Assembly (NCBI RefSeq): GCF_016862975.1
Contig: NZ_BONZ01000013.1
Coordinates: forward strand, 1-64,000
Direction: 5' to 3'
Origin: Rugosimonospora africana
GTDB lineage: Bacteria > Actinomycetota > Actinomycetes > Mycobacteriales > Micromonosporaceae
DNA length: 64,000 nucleotides
The position numbers and the translations under genes were made by a program. This document shows positions 53,684 to 63,100 of this stretch, piece by piece. How positions within the stretch are numbered: position 1 is the stretch's first letter; every line of letters starts with the position of its first letter. The notes under the pieces are model-generated. The model made no database searches. It worked only from the letters and a program-made list of their open reading frames with translations, and was not told the DNA's origin.

Positions 53684-54154
53684 CAAGCCGTACGGACATC
53701 GCACTGCCTCCTGGGCCGACGATTCCTCAGCCTCCAGCGGCACGCTGGACGTGTGATCGGCTTCGGTGACGCGATTCTGCGTGAGCGGCTGGCCAGGCGC
53801 GCGTCCCGTCGAGGAACACCGCAGCGATGGCCGCAGAGGCATCCTCGACGCCCGCACGTCCGGCGGAGCTTATCTGCAGCGCTGCCTTGACGAGGCCGCC
53901 TTGCGCGGCGCGCCGTCCGTCCAGATCCCCCGCTTTTGCCCTGAATCACGATGTCCCTAACCCCTTCGAGCGTGAAGGGATTAATGATCCAGAGTCTTCG
54001 CTCCCGGTGGCATCCGGATCTCCTGCGCCGATCGGCGAAGGTGCAGCTCAACCGCCATCTGTCGCCTGAAATGGCGAGTCACGGGCGCGGCTCACACGTG
54101 ACTCACATGAGTCAGGAATATAGTCAGGCGGCCATATTCCCTGCTCAGAGGAGG
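53684..54154. other. 471-bp region before tRNA-Lys
   Basis: No supportable gene. Frames are short and low in quality, and one ends in a translated tRNA. A small CCCTTC-GAGCGT-GAAGGG hairpin lies near 53960-53980. It could be an old integration scar beside the tRNA, but no integrase or direct repeat of the tRNA end was found in the window. Confidence 0.4.
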
Positions 54155-54226
54155 TGGGCCGCCAGGGGCTCGAACCCTGAACCCGCAGATTAAAAGTCTG
54201 CTGCTCTACCGTTGAGCTAGCGGCCC
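54155..54226 (-). tRNA. tRNA-Lys (anticodon TTT)
   Basis: A 72-nt cloverleaf on the minus strand: acceptor GGGCCGC/GCGGCCC (7 bp), D-stem GCTC/GAGC, anticodon stem GCAGA/TCTGC with loop CTTTTAA giving anticodon TTT, variable region GGGTT, and T-arm CAGGG-TTCGAGC-CCCTG. The discriminator base is A and CCA is not encoded. Confidence 0.96.
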
Positions 54227-54351
54227 GCGGGGCCCTACATTACCCGACCGGCGCCCGCTCAGTCCTCCGACTTAAGGGCCGCCCCGTACCTCTGTGGGGA
54301 CCGTCTCGGGTGTTGAGAACCGATGGTGGCTACCGGTAACCCGCCGGGAGC

Positions 54352-54388
54352 CACGCCGGGCACCTGAGCGTTGCCGATGCCCGGCGTG
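54352..54388 (-). terminator. Hairpin after the SigG-like gene
   Basis: Arms 54352-54362 and 54378-54388 pair over 11 bp (CACGCCGGGCA with TGCCCGGCGTG) around a 15-nt loop, about 90 bp beyond the minus-strand stop. Confidence 0.65.
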
Positions 54389-54477
54389 TCGGAGACAAGG
54401 GTCGGGCACTACGCACCGATCCCCGCTTGGATGATCAGCTGACTGGCAATCTCGACGTACTCCCGCCCGGGGCGCTG

Positions 54478-55494
54478 TTATCGGCTCGGGAGTGATCGCG
54501 GTAGCCCGAAGGATGGGAGCACGCTGTTTTCGAAGCGGGTCATGGCGCAGATCCGGTCGCCGGTGAGAGTGAGGACGAAGAGGCCGGTCCCGTGGCGGAT
54601 ACCGGTAGGGGCGTGCAGATAGGCCCCGAACGCCGGTTGACCGTTGGCCCGCGTCGGCACGAGGTCGAACCTGCGGCCGGAGCCGAACATGCCGGCGCAG
54701 AAGCGGGCCACAAGGTCTCGGCCCTCGTATTCGAGGGGCAGCGGTGGCATGGACATGAAGACGTCGTCGGTCAGCAGGGCCACCAGCGCGTCGATGTTGG
54801 CGGATTCGTACGCGCTGACGAACTTCGCCACGATCGCATCCTCGGCCGGCGAGTCGGCGACGGGTGGCGGTTCGCGGTCGGCGACCGGCATTCGCCGGCG
54901 CTGCAGGCCGGCACGCGCCCGTTTGAGGGCGCTCTTGACCGATTCGATGGTGGTGTCCAGCATGTCGGCTACCTCGTCCGCGTGGAATCCGAGGACGTCG
55001 CGCAAGATGAGGACGGCGACCTGGCGAGGTGGCAGGGCCTGAAGCGCGGTCACGAAGGCCAGCGAGATGGATTCGGTCTGCTCGTAGCGTGCCTCCGGGC
55101 CGAGCGGCAGATTGATCGCGCCTTCGAGGAGGGTGTCGGGATATGGCTCGAGCCAGACGACTTCGCCGAGCCGGGTCGGCTCGGGCGGTTCGACCCCGGG
55201 GATGTCCCACTCCTTGACGGGACGTCGGCTTGCCGAGCGAAGCGCGCTGAGGCACTTGTTGGTGGCGATCCGGTAGAGCCAGGTGCGAATCGAGGCGCGA
55301 CCGTCGAACCCTTCCAGACCTCGCCAGGCGGCCAACAAGGTGTCCTGAAGGGCATCCTCGGCGTCCTGGAACGACCCGAGCATCCGGTAGCAGTGCACCT
55401 GTAGCTCGCGGCGGTGCGGCTCGGTCAGCGCACGGAACGCCTCTCCGTCCCCGGCCCGCGCCCTGCTGATCAGGTCGGCTCTCACCAGTTCCAC
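54478..55494 (-). CDS. SigG-like ECF sigma factor with SnoaL-like tail
   Basis: A 338-residue sigma factor. Region 2 has RELQVHCYRMLGSFQDAEDA followed by LQDTLLAAWRGLEGFDGRAS, and the typical PTRLGEVVWLEPYPD linker follows. Region 4 has LPPRQVAVLILRDVLGFHADEVADML. The C-terminal SnoaL-like domain starts near residue 215 (AIVAKFVSAYESANIDALVA). The length and linker match SigG-type sigma factors of mycobacteria and streptomycetes, often used in DNA-damage or stress responses. The start is GTG 55494. It is divergent from a DHFR-family gene, possibly its target. Confidence 0.87.
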   Translation of the reverse strand: MELVRADLISRARAGDGEAFRALTEPHRRELQVHCYRMLGSFQDAEDALQDTLLAAWRGLEGFDGRASIRTWLYRIATNKCLSALRSASRRPVKEWDIPGVEPPEPTRLGEVVWLEPYPDTLLEGAINLPLGPEARYEQTESISLAFVTALQALPPRQVAVLILRDVLGFHADEVADMLDTTIESVKSALKRARAGLQRRRMPVADREPPPVADSPAEDAIVAKFVSAYESANIDALVALLTDDVFMSMPPLPLEYEGRDLVARFCAGMFGSGRRFDLVPTRANGQPAFGAYLHAPTGIRHGTGLFVLTLTGDRICAMTRFENSVLPSFGLPRSLPSR

Positions 55495-55640
55495 CCTCGT
55501 CGCCTCTCTCGCACTCTGTCGCGCTTCGACTGTACGGACGCCGGCCGAGGGCCAAAGGGGGCGGCGTCGAGCGCCCCCTTTCCCGATCTGGCGGCGTCTA
55601 GATCGGTGGCAGCCGACAAGGCCAACGAAAGGGAATCGAC

Positions 55641-56219
55641 ATGGGAAAGATCGTGATCAGCGAGAACATCTCGCTGGACGGCGTCATCCAGGCCGGCGAG
55701 GACGACTTTGAGCGTGGCAGCTGGGTCACTCGGATCGGGCAGAAGGACCACGAAGAGTGGGCCAAGGTCGAGTTCGAGGAGGCGCTGGGGGCCGAGGCCC
55801 TGCTGATGGGGCGACGCACCTACGCGTGGTTCCTCGCGCGTGGTTGGGCTTCCCGCACGGGCGAGTGGGCGGACAGGTTGCGAAGCCTGCCCAAGTACGT
55901 TGTCTCCTCTTCCGCGCTCGAAGGCCCCGATTGGTCCAACTCGACGGTCCTGAAGGGCGACGTGGTGGAGGAGGTCTCGAACCTGAGGCAACAGGGGAAC
56001 GGGGACATCGTCGTCTACGGCAGCGGCCGCCTCGCGCACACGCTGATGGAGCACGACCTCGTCGACGAGTTGCGCCTGATGACCTACCCGTTCGTGGTCG
56101 GGGCGGGCGAGCGGCTCTTCGGCGAGACCAGCGGCGTGAAGCCCATGCGCCTGGTCGACACCCGCGCCGTCGGTGACGGCCTCGTCCTCCTCACCTATCA
56201 GTCCGTCCGGGACGTCTAG
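55641..56219 (+). CDS. DHFR/RibD C-terminal family reductase
   Basis: A 192-residue protein of the deaminase-reductase (RibD C-terminal-like) family. It begins GKIVISENISLDGVIQ, and contains LLMGRRTYAWF and the NADP-site GDIVVYGSGRLAHTLMEHDLVDEL, then LMTYPFVVGAGERLF. Such proteins reduce pterin- or pyrimidine-like substrates with NADPH; the natural substrate is unknown. ATG 55641 follows AAAGGGA at a good distance. It is divergent from the SigG-like gene. Confidence 0.87.
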   Translation: MGKIVISENISLDGVIQAGEDDFERGSWVTRIGQKDHEEWAKVEFEEALGAEALLMGRRTYAWFLARGWASRTGEWADRLRSLPKYVVSSSALEGPDWSNSTVLKGDVVEEVSNLRQQGNGDIVVYGSGRLAHTLMEHDLVDELRLMTYPFVVGAGERLFGETSGVKPMRLVDTRAVGDGLVLLTYQSVRDV

Positions 56220-56391
56220 TCGGCCGGCGAGCGGCCTTCTCGACGGTTCGCGGGACGCGCCTCTACAGGCCGCCCCGCGACCCGGCGGGCTCGGGGTGCT
56301 GTACGCGCTACCGTTCGCGATCGTCCGCTAGCGGTACGCACCAGCCTCAGTTACAGTCACTCCCATCGATCTCTTAGACGTGGGAGCGACT

Positions 56392-57576
56392 ATGAGAAAT
56401 CGGTGGAGCCGTCGTGCACGTCGACTGGTGTCGGCCGCACTTGCCGCGGTACTCGCCACACTCGGTGTTGTCATGGTCGCCGCCCCGGCGTCGGCCGACG
56501 GGAAGAGGGACTTCAACGGCGACGGGCGTGGTGACCTGCTCGCGCTGTTCGACTACGGCAATGGCGACACGGGGCTGTGGGTGTTCCCCGGCGCGCCGAA
56601 CCGGCCGGACGGGCAGCCCGGGCAGATCGGGGCCTACGAGGCGTGGGAGACCGGGCCCGGCAACTACTGGATCAGCGCGACGAAGAATGTCGCCGGTGAC
56701 TTCAACGGCGACGGGCGCACCGACATCATGAGCCTGTACGACTACGGCAACGGCGCCGCGGGGCTGTTCGTCATTCCCGGCACGGGCGGCTCCGGACCCA
56801 GCGCGACGGACGCGTACCGTGTCTGGTACACCCCGCCGGGCAACTTCTGGCTCAGCGACGTGAAGTTGGCCGCGGGCGACGTCAACGGCGATGGCAAGGA
56901 CGACCTGATCGCCGTGTACCACTATCCCGACGACACCATGGGAGTCTGGGTGTTCCCGGGCACCGCGAGCGTCGGCGACGGCTCGAGCGAGCCCTACGAG
57001 AGCTGGCAGTCGCCCAGTCACTGGTATCCGCTTTCGCAGGTGGAGTTCACCGCCGGCGACATCAACGGCGACGGCCGTGACGACCTCGTCGGTCTCTGGG
57101 ACTACCCCAACACGACCGCCATCCTGTGGGTCTGGGCCAGCAGCCCGTCCGGACCCGGGAATCCGTACCAGATCTACTACAACCAGAACTGGGAGCCGAA
57201 TGTCGGCCAGCGTGCCCAGTTGACGACGTTCAACCAGAACAACGACGGCATGGACGACATCGCCGTGGTCAGCAACGCCGAGATCAGGATATTCAACGGC
57301 ACCGCCCAGCAACAAACGGGTTACTCCACGCCGTACGTGCTGCCACTCGAACTCCCCACCGACAGCGCGGTGCTCACCCGGTCGGTCATCACCTCCGCCG
57401 ACATCGACGGTGACGGCGAGGGCGAGATCATCGGCATGTTCGACAACTTCAACGGCGGCACCTCCATGTGGGTACTGAGCGGCTCGCCGGACGCCGTCTT
57501 CGAGTGGTATCTGGCGCAGGTCTGGTCAGCGATCCCGGGCGACTTTCCGATGAACCGCACCAAGGTCGCCCGCTAG
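56392..57576 (+). CDS. Secreted FG-GAP/VCBS repeat protein
   Basis: A 394-residue secreted protein. A Sec signal with RNRWSRRARR and a hydrophobic core ends at APASA (about residue 36). The mature part consists of about six to seven repeats with calcium-loop motifs DFNGDGRGD, DFNGDGRTD, DVNGDGKDD, DINGDGRDD and DIDGDGEGE. Each is followed by a YDYGNG(D/A)xGLWVFPG-like strand, implying a beta-propeller. The protein has no catalytic domain, unlike the lysozyme with similar repeats at 44429. ATG 56392 has GGGAG five bases upstream. Role unknown. Confidence 0.85.
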   Translation: MRNRWSRRARRLVSAALAAVLATLGVVMVAAPASADGKRDFNGDGRGDLLALFDYGNGDTGLWVFPGAPNRPDGQPGQIGAYEAWETGPGNYWISATKNVAGDFNGDGRTDIMSLYDYGNGAAGLFVIPGTGGSGPSATDAYRVWYTPPGNFWLSDVKLAAGDVNGDGKDDLIAVYHYPDDTMGVWVFPGTASVGDGSSEPYESWQSPSHWYPLSQVEFTAGDINGDGRDDLVGLWDYPNTTAILWVWASSPSGPGNPYQIYYNQNWEPNVGQRAQLTTFNQNNDGMDDIAVVSNAEIRIFNGTAQQQTGYSTPYVLPLELPTDSAVLTRSVITSADIDGDGEGEIIGMFDNFNGGTSMWVLSGSPDAVFEWYLAQVWSAIPGDFPMNRTKVAR

Positions 57577-57609
57577 CGGCGACCATCAGGACTCGTTCAC
57601 CAGCGACCG

Positions 57610-57643
57610 ACCGAGCCAGGCGCGGACCAGCGCCTGGCTCGGT
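57610..57643 (+). terminator. Hairpin terminator of the FG-GAP gene
   Basis: Perfect 14-bp stem (57610-57623 with 57630-57643) around a 6-nt loop, 33 bp after the stop. Confidence 0.85.
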
Positions 57644-57851
57644 TCCGTCATGCCCCGACAACCACGGCCGGGGCGACGGTGAAACTCGTCCGCCAGGCAC
57701 GGCAACCTTTGGCGTAGTCGTCGCATCTTAGGAAGGTGAATGCGGATAACGAGTTCGTGCGGCGCACACCGGCGCTGACCAGACTCGCGTTTTCTTCCGT
57801 GGCCTGTTCTGAACGCCGGACGGCCGCCAAGGCCAAGGAAGGAAATTCCGC

Positions 57852-58535
57852 ATGCCGCGCGTGTTGGTTGTCGAAGACGAGGAACACGTGTCGGATGCGT
57901 TGTCGTACCTGCTGCGCAAGGAAGGCTACGAGGTGTGCCTCGCGGCCACCGGTACGCAGGCACTGACCGAGTTCGACCGGACGGGCCCCGACATTGTGCT
58001 GCTGGACCTCGGGCTGCCGGACATATCGGGTCTCGACGTATGCCGCGGAATCCGGTCGGAGTCGACCGTGCCTATCGTCATGGTGACCGCCCGGGACTCC
58101 GAAATCGACAAGGTGGTCGGGTTGGAGATGGGCGCGGACGACTACGTCACCAAGCCGTACTCGTCGCGGGAGCTGTTCGCACGGATCCGGGCGATACTGC
58201 GCCGACGACGTGGCGAGGTCCGGAAGCCGACGGCGGCGATGCTGGCAGCGGGGCCGGTACAGGTAGACGCGCAGCGGCACGTCGTGACCGTCCGCGGCGA
58301 CGAGATTGACCTGCCCCTGAAGGAGTTCCAGATCCTGGAGACGCTGCTTCGCCATGCCGGCCGAGTGCTGACCCGGGCGCAGATCATCGATCAGGTATGG
58401 GGTCCCGACTACCCATGCGACTCAAAGACCCTGAACGTGCACGTGAAGCGACTTCGGCACAAGATCGAGGCGTCACGCTCAACGCCCCGCCACATCATCT
58501 CGGTGCGGGGCGTGGGCTACAAATACGAGCCGTGA
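57852..58535 (+). CDS. RegX3-like OmpR-family response regulator
   Basis: A 227-residue response regulator. The receiver has acidic residues EDE at 8-10, the phospho-acceptor D52 in VLLDLGLPD, Thr in MVTARD and Lys in TKPYSSRELF. A winged-HTH output domain (residues about 130-225, LKEFQILETLLRHAGRVLTR then LNVHVKRLRHKIE) completes it. No kinase gene is adjacent in the window, so it is an orphan or pairs elsewhere. ATG 57852 follows AAGGAA. It converges on YceI. Confidence 0.9.
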   Translation: MPRVLVVEDEEHVSDALSYLLRKEGYEVCLAATGTQALTEFDRTGPDIVLLDLGLPDISGLDVCRGIRSESTVPIVMVTARDSEIDKVVGLEMGADDYVTKPYSSRELFARIRAILRRRRGEVRKPTAAMLAAGPVQVDAQRHVVTVRGDEIDLPLKEFQILETLLRHAGRVLTRAQIIDQVWGPDYPCDSKTLNVHVKRLRHKIEASRSTPRHIISVRGVGYKYEP

Positions 58536-58568
58536 AAGGCCCGAACCGATGCGGGTCGGGGGGTCTTG

Positions 58569-59114
58569 TCATGCCTGCCGGACAGCGGCGACCTCGAACT
58601 CCAGCGACACCGTCCTGCTGATGGAGACCCCGGTCGCCGCGTTCCAATTCACGCCCCAGTCCGCGCGGTTGATCGTCGCGTTGCCCCTGAGGTGAATCCG
58701 CGCGATGCCACGCGGGTCGTTCTCCGCACCGGTTCGCTCGAAGGCGACGGTGACCGGCTTGGTGACGCCGCGGATGGTCAGGTCACCGGTGAGTTCGAAG
58801 GTGGCCTCGTCGACCTGCTGTGTCCCGGTCGAGGTGAAGGTGATGGTCGGGTGGTCGTCCTCGTCCAGGAACTTGCTGCGCAGCAGGCCGTCGCGCTGTG
58901 AGTTGCGGGTGTGGATGCTGCCGGCCCGGATCGTGAGCTCGACGCGCGACTTCGACACGTCGTCGCCGTTCAAGTGCCCTACGCCCTGGAACTCCTCGAA
59001 GTGCCCGCGCACCCGGGGTCCGAACGTGTGCCGGGCGACGAAGCCGATCCGGGTGCGGGCGGTGTCGAGGGCGTAGTCGCCACTCAGTTCGCCGAGCGTG
59101 GCTGTGCCTGTCAT
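58569..59114 (-). CDS. YceI-family lipid-binding-type protein
   Basis: A 181-residue YceI beta-barrel protein with no signal peptide. Markers are GDYALDTARTRIGFVARHTF at the start, VEL(T)IRAGSIHTRN and SKFLDEDDHPTITF in the middle, and LTIRGVTKPVTVAFERTG near the end. The fold binds isoprenoid-like lipids. ATG 59114 has AGGAG eight bases upstream. It is divergent from a LysR regulator, the likely controller. Confidence 0.88.
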   Translation of the reverse strand: MTGTATLGELSGDYALDTARTRIGFVARHTFGPRVRGHFEEFQGVGHLNGDDVSKSRVELTIRAGSIHTRNSQRDGLLRSKFLDEDDHPTITFTSTGTQQVDEATFELTGDLTIRGVTKPVTVAFERTGAENDPRGIARIHLRGNATINRADWGVNWNAATGVSISRTVSLEFEVAAVRQA

Positions 59115-59216
59115 GCTGGTCGCTCCTGTGAAGACAAGTGCCGCCTGTCGGGTGGTCACGTGTCCAGCATCGAGGCAGGCCAGCGGCGGAACAATGTAAG
59201 CTTCGTGGAGCGATCC

Positions 59217-59232
59217 ATAACGCTGGAGTTAT
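59217..59232 (+). promoter_or_regulatory. LysR-type inverted repeat
   Basis: ATAAC-GCTGGA-GTTAT is a perfect inverted repeat just upstream of GTG 59235, overlapping the GGAG ribosome site. It sits in the intergenic region shared with YceI and could be the autoregulatory box. Confidence 0.55.
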
Positions 59233-59234
59233 CG

Positions 59235-60155
59235 GTGGAGATACGGGAAATCGAGATCTTCCTGACGTTGGCCGAGGAGTTGCACTTCGGCCGCACCGCC
59301 GAACGGCTCCACGTGTCCCAGGCCCGCGTCAGCCAGGCCATCAGCAGACAGGAACGGCGCATCGGCGTGGCGCTGTTCGACCGCACCAGCCGACGCGTAA
59401 GTCTGACCCCGGTCGGGCGGCGCCTCCGCGAAGACCTGCAGAAGGCCCTCGACCTCCTCCGGGACGGACTCGCCCGGGCCGAAGCGGCCGGCCTGGGCGC
59501 GGGCCAGACCCTCCGACTTGGCGTCTTCGGCCATGCCGGCTACGAACTGCGCCCCCTCGTCGATGTGTTCCGCACCCGCTACCCCGGCAGCGACGTTCAG
59601 TTCAACGAAATCACCGGCGGCCACCCGTTCACCGCCCTGCGCACCGGAGACAACGACGTGAACGTGGTGTGGCTGCCTGTCGCCGAACCAGACCTCACGG
59701 TCGGCCCCACCGTCTATGTCGGAGGTCGCGTGCTGGCCGTGTCGGCCGACCATCCACTCGCCGAGCGCGGCACCGCATCGCTGGAGGACCTCGCCGACTA
59801 CCACGTCGTCGACCTCGGCCCCGATGCCCCCGAATATTGGGTCGCGTCGATGGTTCCGACGCGTACACCGAGCGGTCGCCGGATCCCCCGCGGGCCCGCC
59901 GCGCGAACCTTCCACGAGATTCTCTCCCTGGTCGCCACCGGGCGGTGCGTCCACCCGCTGGGCGAAATCGCCGCCCGCTACAACAGCCCCCCAGGCATCG
60001 TCTTCCTGCCCATGCCCGACGCTCCCGACCTCCACTGGGCCCTGACCTGGCGCTCCACCGCCGACAGCGCCGCCATCCGCGCACTGGCCCAGACCGCCGC
60101 CGACCTCGGCCCCATCTCGCTGGACCGGTCCTCGGCGGCTCCCGTGGCCGGCTGA
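59235..60155 (+). CDS. LysR-family transcriptional regulator
   Basis: A 306-residue LysR regulator. The N-terminal HTH (residues 1-60) has FLTLAEELHFGRTAERLHVS followed by RVSQAISRQERRIGVALFDR. The effector domain begins near LRLGVFGHAGYELRPL. GTG 59235 has GGAG seven bases upstream and gives the standard N-terminus. The effector and targets are unknown; the divergent YceI gene is the likeliest target. A 15-bp hairpin follows the stop. Confidence 0.88.
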   Translation: MEIREIEIFLTLAEELHFGRTAERLHVSQARVSQAISRQERRIGVALFDRTSRRVSLTPVGRRLREDLQKALDLLRDGLARAEAAGLGAGQTLRLGVFGHAGYELRPLVDVFRTRYPGSDVQFNEITGGHPFTALRTGDNDVNVVWLPVAEPDLTVGPTVYVGGRVLAVSADHPLAERGTASLEDLADYHVVDLGPDAPEYWVASMVPTRTPSGRRIPRGPAARTFHEILSLVATGRCVHPLGEIAARYNSPPGIVFLPMPDAPDLHWALTWRSTADSAAIRALAQTAADLGPISLDRSSAAPVAG

Positions 60156-60157
60156 AG

Positions 60158-60190
60158 CGTGGGCAGCCGGTCGGGGACCGGCTGCCCACG
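60158..60190. terminator. Strong bidirectional hairpin terminator
   Basis: Perfect 15-bp stem (60158-60172 with 60176-60190) with a 3-nt loop, between the convergent LysR and subtilase genes. Confidence 0.88.
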
Positions 60191-60199
60191 TCGTTCACG

Positions 60200-63100
60200 T
60201 CAGCTGTTGACGAGGTACGCGCGGATGATGGTCTGGTCGAGCTCGTTGCCGTCCGTGTCCTGAGCGTGCGCACGCAACGAAACGCTGCCCCCACCTGGGT
60301 TGTCGACGGTTGCCACCCAGCCACCGCCGTTACGGGCCAGTGGCGCCTCGCTCCAGGTCTTGCCGTCATCGTCAGAGGCTTCGACCGTGAGTTTGGCGAT
60401 GGTCGCGGTGCCGGCTCCCGGCTGCCGGGACACCGCGACCGGGATTAGGTAGTGCTCCCCGGGCCTGGCGTGGTTGTGGGCGTCGAGGGCCGGGGTGTAC
60501 CGCACATTGAGCAGCGGCAGCACCGCCGCCTGATCGCCATCGACGTGCTCGGACTGGAAGGTCCAGTCGCTGGTGATGGTGGTGGAGATCTGGGAAATCG
60601 GAGAGGTCACCGTGGCCGCGAGGCGGTAGGTGGCCTTGTCGGGAGGCAGGTCCGCGGAGACATAGGCGAAGCTGGGCCAGTCCTGGATGAGCTGGCCGTC
60701 GCGGTACAGCTGTGCCGTCGCGCGCTGAGCCTTGGGCTCGCTCAGGTGGTCGGGAGCGGAGTCCACGAACATGTCGACTCCGGCGGCGAACTGGTCACCC
60801 CGCCGCAGCACGCCGTGGGCAAAGCCGTTGGCTATGAGCTGTGGATCGCGGAAGTTCGGTCCGAACACCCCCTGGCTCCAAGGGACCGGATGGTATGTCT
60901 GGCCGGGCCGGTAGGAACGCCATTGGCTGTCGGACAGTATGAAGTCGAGTGCACCGCTCTGGACGTCGCCCTGTTGCATCGACGACAGCCACTGCAGTCC
61001 CTCGGCGAGGTAGTACTCGGTGCGGTGGAATGGCGCCTTGGCGAGCAGTCGCTGCGCCCCGAAGTCCGAGAAGAACTGAAACAGCCCTTCGGGACCGCTC
61101 GCTGGCCGGGCAACGTGAGCGGTTTTGACGTCTCGGGGCTGGTCGGTGACGGCGTCGTACTGCGCGTCGACGGTGGCAAAGTCCTTCTGCGCCGGTTGGA
61201 GCCGCAAGCCGGTGAACAGTTGGCCGAAACTGGTGCCGGCGAGTTCGTACTCGTAGGGGCTGTCGGTGTAGTCGTCGGCCGGACCCGGCTCGGCCAGGCG
61301 ACCCTGCACGAAGCCGACGAACTCGTCCTTGCCGGCGGGAGGGCCGCCGAGGTCGGCGGTGTAGAGCGGCGTCGAATAGTCGCCCGACACGGAGTAGGTG
61401 AGCACTTGGCCCAGTCGGTGAACGTCACGGACGGCGTTCAGGTCCCACTCCATCAGCCGGGCCGAACTCCTGGGCGCGGTCAGCCGCACCGGTTGGGCCC
61501 GGCGCGCGTCGACCGTCAGGGAGACATCCCTCTCGACATCGAGTACCGGCTGCATGAGGAGGTTCGTGTCGTTGCGTCCGGCGGTCGTACTGAACTCCGC
61601 GAGCGTGTACTGCCCGGGAGGCAGTCGCAGAGTGGTCTGCCCGGCCGATCCGCTGACGACCCCACCGCAGGACGGATCGGTACCGCAGTCACCGATCCGG
61701 TCGAGATAGGTCACGTACTCGCCCGGAGCGCCGCCGTCCCGGCCGATGTGGGTGATCTGGACGTTGTAGTGCTCGCTCTCCTTCTCGACCGCGACTGGGG
61801 TCGTCAGGGAAGAGCCGCCGCCGGTGGCGATGAGCCGACCGCTGTAGCGCCCAACGGGCACCTGGTCGGAGCGGGTGTCTACAGCGACGGTGACCTGCTG
61901 TGTTCCACCGGCCGGTACCACGGTCCGGGCCGGGCTCACGGTGAACAGCCCTGCCGGTGCCGGGGTGCCGTCCGGGCCGGTCGCTTCCAGCGCGAGGTCG
62001 AGTGTGACATCGGCGGTACCCGTGTTGCGGTAGGTGACGGTCTTCGACAGCACCGCGTCGTCCCCGTGCGGCCAGAGAGCCATGCCGAAACTCAGGCTCG
62101 CTGGCTGCGCCATGACGGACTGGGTGATCGCCTTGGCGATGTCGACGCGCCCGGCGCCCTGGTCGAAGACGCCGACAGTCCCACCAGTCGTACCGAGGGT
62201 CTTGGCCGAGGCCATCAGCGCGTCCTTGACCTGTTCGCCCGTCCAGTCGGGGTGCTGCTGGAACAGGATCGCGGCCGCGGCTGAGACGTGCGGCGTGGCC
62301 ATGGAGGTGCCCGACAGCTTGACGTACTGCTGGTCCACGACCTCGCCGAGTTCGGTCCCGGCCGCGCGGGCGCCGACGATGTCCACGCCGGGGGCGGTCA
62401 GATCGGGCTTGAGCGTGTCGCCGGCCGTCGGGCCGCGGCTGGAGAAGTCGGCGACCACATCCTGCCCGTCGACCGCGCCGACGGTGAGCGCCGCGTCCGC
62501 GCTGCCCGGCGACTGGACGGTACTGCCCGTGTTGCCCGCCGCGACGACAAACAGCGTCCCGTACTGGGCGGACAGTGCGTTCACGGCCTGCTCCACCGGG
62601 TCGACGTCCGGGGTGTCCGCGCCGCCCAGGCTCACATTGGCCACCGACGCGTGCTGCGCCGCGGCCCATTGCATGCCGGCGATGATCGCGTCGTCCGGGC
62701 AGGAGCCGTACTGATCGCAGACCTTCGCGTCGAGCAGCCGTGCGTCCGGTGCGATCCCCTGGTACTTCCCGCCGGACGCGGCGCCACTGCCCGCCACCGT
62801 CGAGGCAACGTGGGTACCGTGGCCGCCGAAGTCACCCGCTGGTTCGCTGGTGAAGTTCGCCGATGCGTCGACCTTCCCCGCCAGGTCCGGATGGGTGGTG
62901 TCGATCCCGCCGTCGATGATCGCTACCCGCACGTTCTTGCCGGTCAGCCCGGCTTGCCAGGCCACCGGGGCGCCGATCTGCGTCGCGTTCGCATCCTCAG
63001 CCAGGTGGCGCCGCCCGTTGAGCCACACCTTGGTCAGGCCGGAACCCAGCGTGCGCGTCCCACGGTCGAGGTGGGTCGCGGCGTTCCACCAGGTCGGCGC

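Noticed and set aside
53951-54193. 80-codon frame ending in RRWAARGSNPEPAD
   Set aside because: The end is a translation of tRNA-Lys, a well-known artefact, and the rest has no support.
58536-58568. Hairpin between the response regulator and YceI as a terminator
   Set aside because: Only an 8-bp stem with a mismatch in a 33-bp gap; too weak to list with confidence.
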